Shown here one piece after another: positions 1 to 8,153 of a DNA stretch of 48,962 nucleotides. Made by a program: the position numbers and the translations under genes. Each line of letters opens with the position of its first letter. Within the stretch, counting starts at the first letter, position 1. Where the stretch lies: positions 1 through 48,962 of the forward strand of contig NZ_JAETXM010000027.1 in assembly GCF_024494465.1 (NCBI RefSeq), written 5' to 3'. This DNA is from Bacillus sp. V3B (GTDB lineage Bacteria; Bacillota; Bacilli; Bacillales; Cytobacillaceae). The notes under the pieces are model-generated. The model saw only the letters and a list, made by a program, of their open reading frames with translations. It was not told the DNA's origin and ran no database searches.

Positions 1-2
1 AA

Positions 3-734
3 AAACACATAAATTTAGAAGAGAAACTATTGGTCTATCCTGCATATGAAGAATTTATGGATGGACCTTTTTTGAATGTTGATCAAGGAATGAATGTTTC
101 AAAGAGTCGTATTCAAAGAGAAACATCTATGGTAGTGGGGATTCGAGAGTATCGGCCAGGTGACCGCTTTTCGTGGATTGACTGGAAAGCATCTGCGAAG
201 AGAAATGGGATGGTAACAAAGGAGTTTGAACAAAGTCAATCAAGAGACGTGTTCATCACGATGGATTGTGCACCGGATCATCGATTTGAAACAACGGTCT
301 CTTTTACCGCTTCCCTTGGACAAGCTCTTTTGCGTAAAGGGATTCAAGTTGGTTGTTTATCTGTAGATAATGAAAGAGTATCTATGCCTATTTATGGAGG
401 GGAAGTGAATAGACAACAGTTATTTTATCAGCTAGCTCAGGCGAAGGATAATTGTCCTGTTTCATTTGACCAAGTGCTAGGAACAGAGAGTCTTTTATTG
501 CAACAAAAAGCAATGTTGATGCTTGTAACAGCCCATTTATCCACCCCTCTTATTGAAATAACTAGCCGATTTACTACTAGAAACTACCCAGTTGTGATCT
601 TTGTTATAAAAGCAGCAGGGGATTCAGTCACTCTAACCGAGCAATCGATGAAAGAGAGGGCTAAAATGCGAGGAATAAGAGTTGCATTCATTCATGAGGG
701 GCAGTTTTCTAACTGGGCTTTCGGAGGTGAGTAG
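3..734 (+). CDS. DUF58 family protein, YeaD-like (5' end outside window)
   Basis: The reading frame is open from the left edge of the window, so this is the C-terminal part of a larger protein (family members are about 400 aa). The TTG at 30-32 is an internal leucine codon, not a start. The DUF58 hallmark REYRPGDRFSWIDWKASAK is visible near the N-terminal side of the fragment, followed by the von Willebrand-like half with VFITMDCAP. In B. subtilis the equivalent gene (yeaD) sits between a MoxR-type AAA ATPase and the transglutaminase gene yebA, and that order is kept on the downstream side here. The stop codon is 3 nt before the next start, so the two are co-transcribed. The biochemical role of DUF58 is not established; a link to MoxR ATPase chaperone modules is inferred from context. 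Confidence 0.9.
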   Translation, partial: KHINLEEKLLVYPAYEEFMDGPFLNVDQGMNVSKSRIQRETSMVVGIREYRPGDRFSWIDWKASAKRNGMVTKEFEQSQSRDVFITMDCAPDHRFETTVSFTASLGQALLRKGIQVGCLSVDNERVSMPIYGGEVNRQQLFYQLAQAKDNCPVSFDQVLGTESLLLQQKAMLMLVTAHLSTPLIEITSRFTTRNYPVVIFVIKAAGDSVTLTEQSMKERAKMRGIRVAFIHEGQFSNWAFGGE

Positions 735-737
735 GGG

Positions 738-2930
738 ATGAGGAAACAAAAGAATATACCTTCTTTTTTTCTATATATCTTTGGGTTTCTTTTATTATTA
801 GAATGGATTTGGCCTATTGAAATTCTATCAGAAACAGCAGAAATTTGGGTGTTTCTTATGTTTCTTACTGTCTCCTTTCTTCTTTCTCTTTTTCAAGTTC
901 CTCTTCTTATTGGCGTTTTATTAAAAGGAACTGTAATCGCTTATTCTCTGTATTTTCTCTATTTTGAAGGGAGTTTTTTTCAGTTAGATTGGATTTCTTC
1001 TTTTCTATTAGACTTTAAGACAAATCTAGCCCTTATTTTCTCAAAAAATTGGAACGATCTTTCTCATTTATTTAAAAGTTTTTTATTTTTTCTTTTGTTG
1101 TGGTTAATCGTTTATCTTCTCCATTATTGGCTTATGATCCGCAATCAAATCTTCCTTTTTTTCTTTATGACGCTCATGTATATAACCGTTCTTGATACTT
1201 TTACTCCGTATGATGCGAGTGGCGCAATTGTAAGAACGGTTCTAGTTGGTTTTGTTTTAATGGGAATCTTAACTTTTCGACGTTTAGTAAATAAAAAAAA
1301 GGTTGAAACAGGAGATGCTATTACTCGTAAATGGATAATCCCTTTATCAGTCATGGTTGTTTCAAGTGCTTTCCTTGGATATGTACTTCCGAAGGCTGAT
1401 CCCATTTGGCCGGATCCAGTTCCCTTTATTCAATTGTTAAATGAAAAGGGAGGAAGTGGAGCAAAACGAGTTGGTTACGGGGAAGATGATACGACACTTG
1501 GTGGGTCTATTATTGGGGATTCTACAGTTGTTTTTCGAACAGAAGTGGAATCGCCTCACTACTGGAAGGTGGAAACAAAAGATATATATACAGGTAAGGG
1601 ATGGATTCACTCTGGCGAAGGGGAAGAACGAGTTCCGTTTAGAAAGGATCGTGCTGTTCCAATTGTTTCATTTGCAGAGAATGATGGAATTGACAAAACA
1701 GTTGAAACAAGCACCGTTTATCCAGTAAAAGAGTATCTTCATGTTATATATCCTTTAGGGATCAAAACCATTCAATCAGGAAGCGGTTATTCTTATGAAG
1801 TAGATCCTTCTATAGAGAAGATATATTCATTTGAAGGATCGGAACCTGTTGTAATGGGAAATTATTCGGTTACATTTGACATTCCTAAATATAGGATAAC
1901 GGATTTAAAAACGACTGAAGATGTAAATTCTGCTAATTTGGGTACTGAATTTATTTCGCAATACACTCAGCTGCCTGATCATGTGCCACAACGGGTAGAA
2001 GATTTGGCAGTTAAACTAACAATGGGGCATCAAAATTGGTATGATCAAGCAAAGGCAGTAGAACAATTTTTAAAAGGAACGAATTTTTCATATGATACGA
2101 AAAATGTATTAGTTCCTGAGGAAGAACAAGATTACGTTGATCAATTTTTATTTGAAACGATGAGGGGGTATTGTGATAATTTTTCCACCTCAATGGTGGT
2201 GCTACTAAGGTCACTTGATATCCCAGCGAGATGGGTGAAAGGATATACTGAAGGTGAATATCTTGGTATGGATAAAGAATTGAGCATATACGAAATTACA
2301 AATAACAATGCCCACTCTTGGGTAGAAGTATATTTTCCACAAGTGGGTTGGATTTCATTTGAACCAACACCAGGTTTTACAAATGATGGAAGCTACTCTC
2401 TTGAGGAAGAACAGGATGGAAGTATAGAAGCCAGTGTCCCAGCGGAACGGGAGGAACAGGTAGAAGAGAATAATGTAGAGACTGGTATTGTAGAACCTAC
2501 TGAGGAAAATAAGAAATTCTCTCTTCTGGAAATGTGGAAGGGTGTAAAAGAGTTTTTTACTAATCATCAAGGCTGGACTTTACTAGCTGTTTTCATTGTA
2601 ATTGGTGCTGGGTATTCTATTTATCAGATTCGAGTAAGGTGGTTTCCTATTTATTATATTTGGAAATTTAAGCATGTGGAGAAGGAAGAAAGTTTTGTCG
2701 AAGCGTATCATGTTTTATTAAAGCAATTGAATCGCTACGGATTGAACCGAGAGAATGGGCAAACATTAAGAGAGTATGGGCAGTCTATCGATCAATATTT
2801 TTCGACAAATGAAATGACCTTGTTGACTGTCGAGTATGAACGATATTTGTATGGTAATTGTTTGGAGAAAGATGCTTGGAAGAGAATGCGTGAATTATGG
2901 GAAAATTTAATTAAAAGGACAATGGCTTGA
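738..2930 (+). CDS. yebA: Transglutaminase-like membrane protein, YebA/TgpA family
   Basis: 730 aa. The first ~220 residues are a run of hydrophobic segments (TgpA N-terminal type). A long extracytoplasmic part with a transglutaminase-core domain follows, then one membrane span near residues 612-632 and a cytoplasmic DUF4129-like tail. The catalytic Cys lies in RGYCDNFSTSM (about residue 479) and the His in NNNAHSWVEVYFP (about 526). The third position is Glu in ISFEPTPGF rather than the Asp of classical transglutaminases, which I recall is common in this subfamily. It follows the DUF58 gene by 3 nt, as in Bacillus yeaD-yebA, which supports a MoxR-DUF58-transglutaminase membrane module. The substrate is unknown. 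The last codons overlap the -35 region of the guaA promoter. Confidence 0.9.
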   Translation: MRKQKNIPSFFLYIFGFLLLLEWIWPIEILSETAEIWVFLMFLTVSFLLSLFQVPLLIGVLLKGTVIAYSLYFLYFEGSFFQLDWISSFLLDFKTNLALIFSKNWNDLSHLFKSFLFFLLLWLIVYLLHYWLMIRNQIFLFFFMTLMYITVLDTFTPYDASGAIVRTVLVGFVLMGILTFRRLVNKKKVETGDAITRKWIIPLSVMVVSSAFLGYVLPKADPIWPDPVPFIQLLNEKGGSGAKRVGYGEDDTTLGGSIIGDSTVVFRTEVESPHYWKVETKDIYTGKGWIHSGEGEERVPFRKDRAVPIVSFAENDGIDKTVETSTVYPVKEYLHVIYPLGIKTIQSGSGYSYEVDPSIEKIYSFEGSEPVVMGNYSVTFDIPKYRITDLKTTEDVNSANLGTEFISQYTQLPDHVPQRVEDLAVKLTMGHQNWYDQAKAVEQFLKGTNFSYDTKNVLVPEEEQDYVDQFLFETMRGYCDNFSTSMVVLLRSLDIPARWVKGYTEGEYLGMDKELSIYEITNNNAHSWVEVYFPQVGWISFEPTPGFTNDGSYSLEEEQDGSIEASVPAEREEQVEENNVETGIVEPTEENKKFSLLEMWKGVKEFFTNHQGWTLLAVFIVIGAGYSIYQIRVRWFPIYYIWKFKHVEKEESFVEAYHVLLKQLNRYGLNRENGQTLREYGQSIDQYFSTNEMTLLTVEYERYLYGNCLEKDAWKRMRELWENLIKRTMA

Positions 2931-2956
2931 CCACAAAAATAACCTATTGATACAAT
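2927..2956 (+). promoter_or_regulatory. Predicted sigma-A promoter of guaA
   Basis: TTGACC (2927-2932), 18-nt spacer, TACAAT (2951-2956). The -35 overlaps the stop codon of the upstream yebA-like gene. It lies 25 nt upstream of the guanine aptamer, so the transcript would begin around 2963 and include the whole riboswitch. Confidence 0.6.
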
Positions 2957-2969
2957 GTTGTTCGGAATA
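2957..2969 (-). promoter_or_regulatory. Possible single PurBox (PurR half-site) at the guaA start point
   Basis: On the minus strand this reads TATTCCGAACAAC, which keeps the CCGAAC core and 11 of 13 positions of the PurR box AWWWCCGAACWWT. It sits directly after the -10 element. No partner box in the usual inverted spacing was found, so PurR control of guaA is a weak inference. Confidence 0.3.
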
Positions 2970-2980
2970 AGAATAATTAC

Positions 2981-3049
2981 CTTCGTATACCTTCGATAAT
3001 ATGGTTCGAAAGTTTCTGCCAAATCACCGTAAATGATTTGACTATGAAG
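2981..3049 (+). promoter_or_regulatory. Guanine-type purine riboswitch aptamer upstream of guaA
   Basis: P1 is formed by CTTCGTA and TATGAAG. The L2 AATATGG and L3 ACCGTAAAT segments carry the loop-loop contacts. The specificity position in TTGACTATG is C, so guanine or hypoxanthine/xanthine-type ligands are expected, not adenine. J2/3 reads GTTTCTGCC where most family members have GTTTCTACC. The base that normally pairs A-A beneath the ligand (A52 in xpt numbering) is therefore G here. The contact bases U47 and U51 are kept. Binding of guanine would favour the terminator at 3066-3105 and lower GMP synthetase. Confidence 0.9.
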
Positions 3050-3065
3050 ACAGGTTCTGAACGTT

Positions 3066-3105
3066 AAAGAATTCTGCCTTCTGATGGAGGGGAATTCTTT
3101 TTTTA
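3066..3105 (+). terminator. Intrinsic terminator of the guaA riboswitch
   Basis: Perfect 9-bp stem AAAGAATTC / GAATTCTTT (3066-3074 with 3092-3100) running into a T-tract. It lies 17 nt after the aptamer, the position of an expression platform. The loop region CTGCCTTC can pair imperfectly with GAAGACAG at the end of P1, a possible antiterminator. Confidence 0.85.
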
Positions 3106-3164
3106 TTGTTTAGTGAAACTATAGAGTAATTGTAATGTGGATAAGTTGTATTAGTTATCTGTAT

Positions 3165-3280
3165 CCAGCTCTAGCGCCAGCCCCTTGGGTCATAAGTTAA
3201 ATCACTCTAAAAGTCAGGGTTTTCTGTATGATTCGTCTTATGATTGTCGGGACTGATCAAGGCGCTTGCGCTTTTTTTAC
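3165..3280 (+). repeat. Dispersed hairpin-forming repeat, copy 1
   Basis: Begins CCAGCTCTAGCGCC and ends GGCGCTTGCGCTTTTTTT. The arms are imperfectly inverted (AGCGCC...TCATAAG facing CTTATGA...GGCGCT), so transcription gives a long hairpin followed by a T-tract. A second copy at 18317-18443 has the same end motifs and the internal TCATAAG. Here it lies between the riboswitch terminator and guaA. Confidence 0.65.
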
Positions 3281-3376
3281 TTAATTATTGTCGAAAAAAT
3301 CATTTTTATGTGGAGATTTATCGTTAATTAGAGAATAATAGCAGTATGACTAAATAATGATGGGGTGAATACACTG

Positions 3377-4927
3377 ATGGGGAAAGTAATGTTAGAAAAT
3401 CAGGAAATGGTTATCGTACTTGATTTTGGAAGTCAGTATAATCAGTTAATAACAAGAAGAATAAGGGAATTTGGGGTGTATAGTGAGTTACATCCTCATA
3501 CGATTACGGCAGAAGAAATAAAAAAGATCAATCCGAAGGGTATTATTTTTTCGGGTGGTCCAAATAGTGTCTATGATGAAAATGCTTTTCGTTGTGACGA
3601 AGAGATTTTTGAACTAGGTATTCCTATTTTAGGTATTTGCTATGGAATGCAATTAATGACAAAGCATTTTAAGGGTAAGGTAGAGCCAGCTACACATCGT
3701 GAATACGGAAAAGCGTCTATACAAATACAAAATGAATCAAAGCTATTTGCAGAGTTACCATCTGAACAAGTAGTTTGGATGAGCCATGGAGATCTTGTCG
3801 TGGAAGCTCCACCTGGTTTCAGTGTTGATGCAACAAGTGCTTCTTGTCCTATTTCTTCTATGAGTAATAAGGAGAGAAATTTATACGCTGTTCAATTTCA
3901 TCCTGAAGTACAGCATTCCGTTTATGGTACAGGAATGTTGAAAAACTTTGTTTTTTCTGTATGTAATTGTAAAGGCGATTGGTCAATGGAAAACTTTATT
4001 GAAATTGAGATGGAGAAAATTCGTCAAACAGTTGGCGATAGAAAAGTTCTATGTGGCTTGAGTGGTGGGGTAGACTCCTCTGTTGTGGCTGTTTTGATTC
4101 ATAAAGCAATTGGTGATCAGTTAACTTGTATTTTTGTGGATAACGGACTTCTTCGTAAAGGTGAAGCAGAAAGTGTCATGAAAACTTTTAGAGAAGGCTT
4201 CCACATGAATGTGATTAAAGTTGATGCGAGGGACCGCTTCCTCTCAAAGTTAGAAGGTGTTAGTGATCCAGAAAAGAAACGTAAAATCATTGGGAACGAG
4301 TTCATTTATGTGTTTGACGATGAAGCAACAAAGCTTGAGGGAATTGAATTTCTAGCACAGGGAACGCTTTACACAGATATTATTGAGAGTGGCACCGCGA
4401 CAGCGCAAACGATTAAATCACACCATAATGTTGGTGGTTTACCTGAAGATATGCAGTTTAAGCTAATTGAACCGTTAAACACATTGTTCAAAGATGAAGC
4501 ACGTGCATTAGGAACGGAACTTGGAATTCCTGATGAAATTGTATGGCGCCAGCCTTTCCCAGGACCAGGCCTAGGCATTCGTGTATTAGGAGCTTTATCG
4601 GATGAAAAGTTGGAAATTGTTCGTGAATCAGACCATATTTTAAGAGAAGAAATTAAAAAGGCTGGTTTAGAGCGTGAAATCTGGCAATACTTTACGGTGT
4701 TACCTGATATTCGAAGTGTAGGAGTCATGGGTGATGCACGTACGTATGATTATACGATTGGTATTCGTGCCGTTACATCGATTGATGGAATGACGTCAGA
4801 TTGGGCACGTATTCCATGGGATGTGTTGGAAGTTATTTCAACACGTATTGTAAATGAAGTGAGCCATATCAATAGAGTGGTGTATGATATTACGAGCAAG
4901 CCACCAGCAACGATTGAGTGGGAATAA
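3377..4927 (+). CDS. guaA: GMP synthase (glutamine-hydrolysing)
   Basis: 516 aa. Converts XMP to GMP with ATP and glutamine, the last step of guanine nucleotide synthesis, in the cytoplasm. The N-terminal class I glutamine amidotransferase half has GICYGMQ (nucleophile Cys about 88) and HPEV. The C-terminal half has the PP-loop SGGVDSS of ATP pyrophosphatases and the typical C-terminal dimerisation end IEWE. ATG 3377 is chosen because GGGGTG lies 9-11 nt upstream; an in-frame GTG at 3365 overlaps that ribosome binding site, and ATG 3389 is an alternative. The leader is about 400 nt and contains a guanine riboswitch, its terminator and a repeat element, giving feedback control by the end product's base. 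The flanking yebA-guaA-pbuG order matches B. subtilis. Confidence 0.97.
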   Translation: MGKVMLENQEMVIVLDFGSQYNQLITRRIREFGVYSELHPHTITAEEIKKINPKGIIFSGGPNSVYDENAFRCDEEIFELGIPILGICYGMQLMTKHFKGKVEPATHREYGKASIQIQNESKLFAELPSEQVVWMSHGDLVVEAPPGFSVDATSASCPISSMSNKERNLYAVQFHPEVQHSVYGTGMLKNFVFSVCNCKGDWSMENFIEIEMEKIRQTVGDRKVLCGLSGGVDSSVVAVLIHKAIGDQLTCIFVDNGLLRKGEAESVMKTFREGFHMNVIKVDARDRFLSKLEGVSDPEKKRKIIGNEFIYVFDDEATKLEGIEFLAQGTLYTDIIESGTATAQTIKSHHNVGGLPEDMQFKLIEPLNTLFKDEARALGTELGIPDEIVWRQPFPGPGLGIRVLGALSDEKLEIVRESDHILREEIKKAGLEREIWQYFTVLPDIRSVGVMGDARTYDYTIGIRAVTSIDGMTSDWARIPWDVLEVISTRIVNEVSHINRVVYDITSKPPATIEWE

Positions 4928-4971
4928 AATACGAACATTCAGAAAAGCGGACATAATTAATGTTCGCTTTT
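4927..4971 (+). promoter_or_regulatory. Inverted PurBox-like pair upstream of pbuG (overlaps guaA terminator)
   Basis: AAATACGAACATT (4927-4939) and, on the other strand, AAAAGCGAACATT (4959-4971). Each matches 12 of 13 positions of the PurR box AWWWCCGAACWWT, with the same single core deviation (first C). They are inverted, 19 nt apart, and end 4 nt before the pbuG -35. The pur operon boxes here are arranged in almost the same way (18 nt apart, 5 nt before the -35). Confidence 0.5.
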
Positions 4972-4978
4972 CTTGTTG
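4941..4978 (+). terminator. Terminator of guaA
   Basis: Stem AGAAAAGCGGACA / TGTTCGCTTTTCT (4941-4953 with 4961-4973), 13 bp with one G-T pair, 7-nt loop. The 3' arm is also the second PurBox-like site, so one DNA segment may end guaA transcription and bind PurR for pbuG. The stem itself contributes the T-rich end CTTTTCTTG. Confidence 0.65.
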
Positions 4979-5004
4979 ACGTCTATTTATTAGGCTGATA
5001 AAAT
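4976..5004 (+). promoter_or_regulatory. Predicted sigma-A promoter of pbuG
   Basis: TTGACG (4976-4981), 17-nt spacer, TAAAAT (4999-5004) preceded by TG in the extended -10 position. Start expected near 5011, 20 nt before the aptamer. Confidence 0.7.
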
Positions 5005-5030
5005 AATGAAGCAGTTATTTTGTCGTAAAA

Positions 5031-5098
5031 TGTCGTATAATTTTGGGGATATGGCCCATAAGTATCTACCAAGCTACCGTAAATAGCTTGACTACGAG
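5031..5098 (+). promoter_or_regulatory. Guanine-type purine riboswitch aptamer upstream of pbuG
   Basis: P1 TCGTA / TACGA, L2 GATATGG closed by GGG/CCC, J2/3 GTATCTACC, L3 ACCGTAAAT, and TTGACTACG with C at the specificity position. The only notable change is A at position 48 of J2/3, a base that is usually flipped out and variable. Confidence 0.93.
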
Positions 5099-5144
5099 GT
5101 AATAATGAGGAATTTTTTTATTTTTCTCTTATTTGTCATTTATT

Positions 5145-5187
5145 GTAGTCAAGCACTTCGATACTTATTTCGGAGTGCTATTTGTTT
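5145..5187 (+). terminator. pbuG riboswitch terminator and antiterminator
   Basis: Terminator stem AGCACTTCGA (5152-5161) with TCGGAGTGCT (5170-5179), then a T-rich run. GTAGTCAAG (5145-5153) is an exact complement of CTTGACTAC (5087-5095), the 3' side of aptamer P3/P1. Pairing of these nine bases would break both P1 and the base of the terminator. The switch logic is therefore readable directly: ligand bound closes P1, frees the terminator and stops pbuG. Confidence 0.88.
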
Positions 5188-5330
5188 TTGCTGAAAAAGA
5201 ATGTGCGTGATAGTTGGTTAGTATGGTTATTATATAAATAATATGGACTCTATTACGTTAAATTCTTATACATTTTCTCAGTATATAACAAAGCTAAGTT
5301 TTAAGAACTAATTTATTGGGAGGATACACC

Positions 5331-6659
5331 ATGAAGAAGTATTTTCAATTTGAAGAACTTGGAACAAGTTATCGTCGAGAAATGATCGGAGGGCTGACAA
5401 CCTTTTTAGCTATGGCATATATTTTAGTTGTCAATCCGCTTGTTCTTTCATTAGCAGATGTACCTGGTTTACCAGATGAAATGAGAATGGACATGGGTGC
5501 AGTATTTGTTGCCACAGCGATCTCAGCTGCGATTGGTACCCTCATAATGGGGTTGCTTGCCAAATATCCAATTGCGCTAGCACCAGGCATGGGCTTAAAT
5601 GCTTTCTTTGCTTATACGGTTGTTTTAACAATGGGAATCCCTTGGCAGCATGCACTAGGTGGGGTTCTTATCTCAGGACTTGTTTTTATTCTTTTAACAC
5701 TTACGGGTATTCGTGAAAAAATTATTAACGCAATTCCTACTGAATTAAAATATGCAGTAAGTGCTGGAATCGGATTATTTATTACTTTTGTCGGTGCTCA
5801 AAGTGCTGAAATTATTATAAATGATGATGCAGTTCTAGTCGGGTTGGGTGACTTTTCTGATGGTGGTGTACTACTAGCGATTTTCGGAATTATTATTACC
5901 GTTATCTTAATGACTAAAGGGATTAACGGTGGAATTTTTATCGGTATGGTAATTACGGCAATCGTTGGAATGGTCGCAGGATTAATCGCTATTCCTGACA
6001 AGGTTGTTGGTGCAATTCCTAGTGTGGCTCCGACTTTTGGAGCAGCTTTTAAAGCTTTTGGAGATAGCTCATTTTTCTCCACGCAAATGCTTGTGGTTGT
6101 TTTAACGTTCTTATTTGTTGATTTCTTTGATACTGCTGGAACTTTAGTAGGTGTTGCAAACCAAGCCGGCTTAATGAAGGAAAATAAACTACCACGTGCA
6201 GGTAAAGCTCTTTTTGCTGATTCTTGTGCAACCGTTGCTGGAGCGGTATTTGGAACTTCTACAACGACTTCTTATGTCGAATCATCATCAGGGGTTGCCG
6301 CTGGTGCACGAACAGGGTTTGCGTCTGTTGTAACAGCTTTATTATTCTTGTTATCGTTGTTCTTCTTCCCAGTATTGTCAGTTATTACATCAGCGGTTAC
6401 AGCACCTGCTTTAATCATTGTCGGTGTTTTGATGGTTGCTTCATTAGGGAAGATTGATTGGACGAAATTTGAAATTGCTGTTCCTGCTTTTTTAATCATC
6501 CTTGCAATGCCGCTAACTTATAGTATTGCTACAGGTATTGCAATCGGATTTATCTTCTATCCAATTACAATGCTTGTCAAAGGTCGTAAAAAGGAAATAC
6601 ATCCAATTATGTATTTGTTATTTGTTATCTTTGTTCTGTACTTTATTTTCTTAAAATAA
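5331..6659 (+). CDS. pbuG: Hypoxanthine/guanine permease PbuG, NCS2/AzgA family
   Basis: 442 aa, about 12-14 hydrophobic spans. Imports hypoxanthine and guanine with protons across the cytoplasmic membrane for salvage. AzgA-subfamily features include the N-terminal RREMIGGLTTFLAMAYILVV, NAFFAYTVV and TAGTLVG in the middle region. ATG 5331 follows GGGAGG by 8 nt; an in-frame TTG at 5316 would overlap that site and is not used. Control by a guanine riboswitch and possible PurR sites fits a guanine/hypoxanthine importer better than an adenine one. The B. subtilis paralogue PbuO is similar, so the symbol rests partly on gene order. Confidence 0.93.
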   Translation: MKKYFQFEELGTSYRREMIGGLTTFLAMAYILVVNPLVLSLADVPGLPDEMRMDMGAVFVATAISAAIGTLIMGLLAKYPIALAPGMGLNAFFAYTVVLTMGIPWQHALGGVLISGLVFILLTLTGIREKIINAIPTELKYAVSAGIGLFITFVGAQSAEIIINDDAVLVGLGDFSDGGVLLAIFGIIITVILMTKGINGGIFIGMVITAIVGMVAGLIAIPDKVVGAIPSVAPTFGAAFKAFGDSSFFSTQMLVVVLTFLFVDFFDTAGTLVGVANQAGLMKENKLPRAGKALFADSCATVAGAVFGTSTTTSYVESSSGVAAGARTGFASVVTALLFLLSLFFFPVLSVITSAVTAPALIIVGVLMVASLGKIDWTKFEIAVPAFLIILAMPLTYSIATGIAIGFIFYPITMLVKGRKKEIHPIMYLLFVIFVLYFIFLK

Positions 6660-6685
6660 TAAAAAGGATCGAAATAAGTATAAGA

Positions 6686-6758
6686 AATCAACTAGTTAAT
6701 TAGTTGATTCAGACTGTAGACAGACTCGAAAAAAACGAGTTTATCTACAGTCTTTTTG
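6686..6758 (+). terminator. Terminator of pbuG
   Basis: Two hairpins in tandem: AATCAACTA / TAGTTGATT (6686-6709), then AGACTGTAGA / TCTACAGTCT (6711-6720 with 6744-6753) with an inner CTCG/CGAG stem. The second ends in a T5 run. Confidence 0.85.
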
Positions 6759-6837
6759 TTTTAAATGTAAGTAATAAAATACTTGAGATGATGAAGATGT
6801 TATCGAAACATAATCCAATTCAAAGAGATCAAAATGA

Positions 6838-7344
<507 letters not shown>

Positions 7345-7410
7345 AAATTATGGATATTTAGTTAAAAATTGCAGATAACCCATCAAAATCACGGATATAT
7401 TTAAACAAGA

Positions 7411-7457
7411 AACAAACAAAAACATCATTTGAGAGTTAGATGTTGTTTTTGTTTGTT
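7411..7457 (+). terminator. Terminator after the PTS remnant
   Basis: AACAAACAAAAACATC pairs with GATGTTGTTTTTGTTTGTT (7411-7426 with 7439-7457) with a 3-nt bulge. The stem is A/T-rich and supplies its own T-rich strand, so it may act in both directions. Confidence 0.55.
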
Positions 7458-7532
7458 AATGAAGATAAATAAAGGAAATGCTACTATTAGGGAAGACAAT
7501 TTAATTAAATATGAAGGGAACATTGTCAATTA

Positions 7533-7736
7533 ATGAAGAATAATAGTCCCAAAAAGACCTATGAAGTACAGGATCATGAAACTGTTAGTCAATGTTTAGA
7601 CCGGATTCACAAAGATGGCTACACACCAATAAGAAGAACTGAAAAGCCAATTTTTCAAGAAAAAATGGACAATAACGAAGTATTGTATGAACCAGCAGGT
7701 AGACAAATTGTATTTGAGGTAAGAAAAATGGAGTGA
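7533..7736 (+). CDS. yebG: NETI motif-containing small protein (YebG)
   Basis: 67 aa. Similar in length and body to the Bacillus NETI family: YEVQDHETVSQCLDRIHKDG, then YTPIRR, EKPIFQE, and the end YEPAGRQIVFEVRKM. The name-giving NETI tetrapeptide is changed here to HETV. AAGGGA lies 13 nt before the ATG. B. subtilis yebG sits just upstream of purE, as here, while the neighbouring yebE is missing. Function unknown. Confidence 0.8.
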   Translation: MKNNSPKKTYEVQDHETVSQCLDRIHKDGYTPIRRTEKPIFQEKMDNNEVLYEPAGRQIVFEVRKME

Positions 7737-7740
7737 ATTT

Positions 7741-7784
7741 AAATCCGAACAATAAAATTGGTAATGATAAAATCGTTCGGCGTT
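7741..7784 (+). promoter_or_regulatory. Inverted PurBox pair of the pur operon
   Basis: AAATCCGAACAAT (7741-7753) is a perfect match to the PurR box AWWWCCGAACWWT. The partner on the minus strand, AACGCCGAACGAT (7772-7784), keeps the CCGAAC core. They are inverted, 18 nt apart, and end 5 nt before the -35, the layout known for PurR-repressed Bacillus promoters (repression relieved by PRPP). Confidence 0.85.
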
Positions 7785-7789
7785 TTATG

Positions 7790-7818
7790 TTGACAATTGT
7801 CGAAATTCATTGTTAAAT
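7790..7818 (+). promoter_or_regulatory. Predicted sigma-A promoter of the pur operon
   Basis: TTGACA (7790-7795), 17-nt spacer, TTAAAT (7813-7818). Consensus -35 with a weak -10. Start near 7825, 20 nt before the riboswitch. Confidence 0.7.
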
Positions 7819-7843
7819 GGGAGTAACGAAATAATTTAATATG

Positions 7844-7914
7844 CCCTCGTATAATAATGGGAATATGGCCTATAAGTTTCTACCTGATTACCATAAATGA
7901 TCGGACTATGAGGG
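7844..7914 (+). promoter_or_regulatory. Guanine-type purine riboswitch aptamer of the pur operon
   Basis: P1 CCCTCGTA / TATGAGGG (8 bp), L2 GAATATGG, J2/3 GTTTCTACC, L3 ACCATAAAT, and CGGACTATG with C at the specificity position. L3 has A where ACCGTAAAT is usual; the two C residues that make the loop-loop pairs are kept. Confidence 0.93.
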
Positions 7915-7942
7915 AAAGTTAATTGCCCGGTAACCATCTCAT

Positions 7943-8047
7943 GAATAGAACGCTAGGGCTCTATTCGTCCATGTCAGTTAAACTTCCTTTGTAGCCCGAA
8001 CAGATTTCTTTCTCTTACCTGAGAAAGGCTTCTGTCTGGGCTTTTTT
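7943..8047 (+). terminator. Leader hairpin and attenuator of the pur operon
   Basis: A first hairpin GAATAGAAC / GCTCTATTC (about 7944-7969) is followed by a long stem. In it AGCCCGAACAG...CTTTCTC (7993-8014) pairs imperfectly with GAGAAAGGCTTCTGTCTGGGCT, ending at 8042 in a T6 run. Placed between aptamer and purE, it is the expected OFF structure when guanine is bound. Confidence 0.85.
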
Positions 8048-8153
8048 AATGAATTAGTTTGAATTTTAATTGGATGTTTGGTATGAATCATGTTGAGTAA
8101 GTGAATTTTAGTGTTTATATAACTAATTGATGTAGATCTGTGGGAGGGATTAT

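Noticed and set aside
30-32. TTG as start of the first gene
   Set aside because: The frame stays open to the left edge and the upstream residues continue the protein; it is an internal codon of a gene cut by the window.
1441-1728. 95-codon frame inside the transglutaminase gene
   Set aside because: Overlaps a well-supported gene in another frame, has no ribosome binding site and no recognisable domain.
4369-4728. 119-codon minus-strand frame inside guaA
   Set aside because: Antisense shadow of a highly conserved gene.
7993-8005. Third PurBox in the pur leader (CCGAAC at 7996)
   Set aside because: Flanks do not fit AWWW/WWT, and it is part of the terminator stem.
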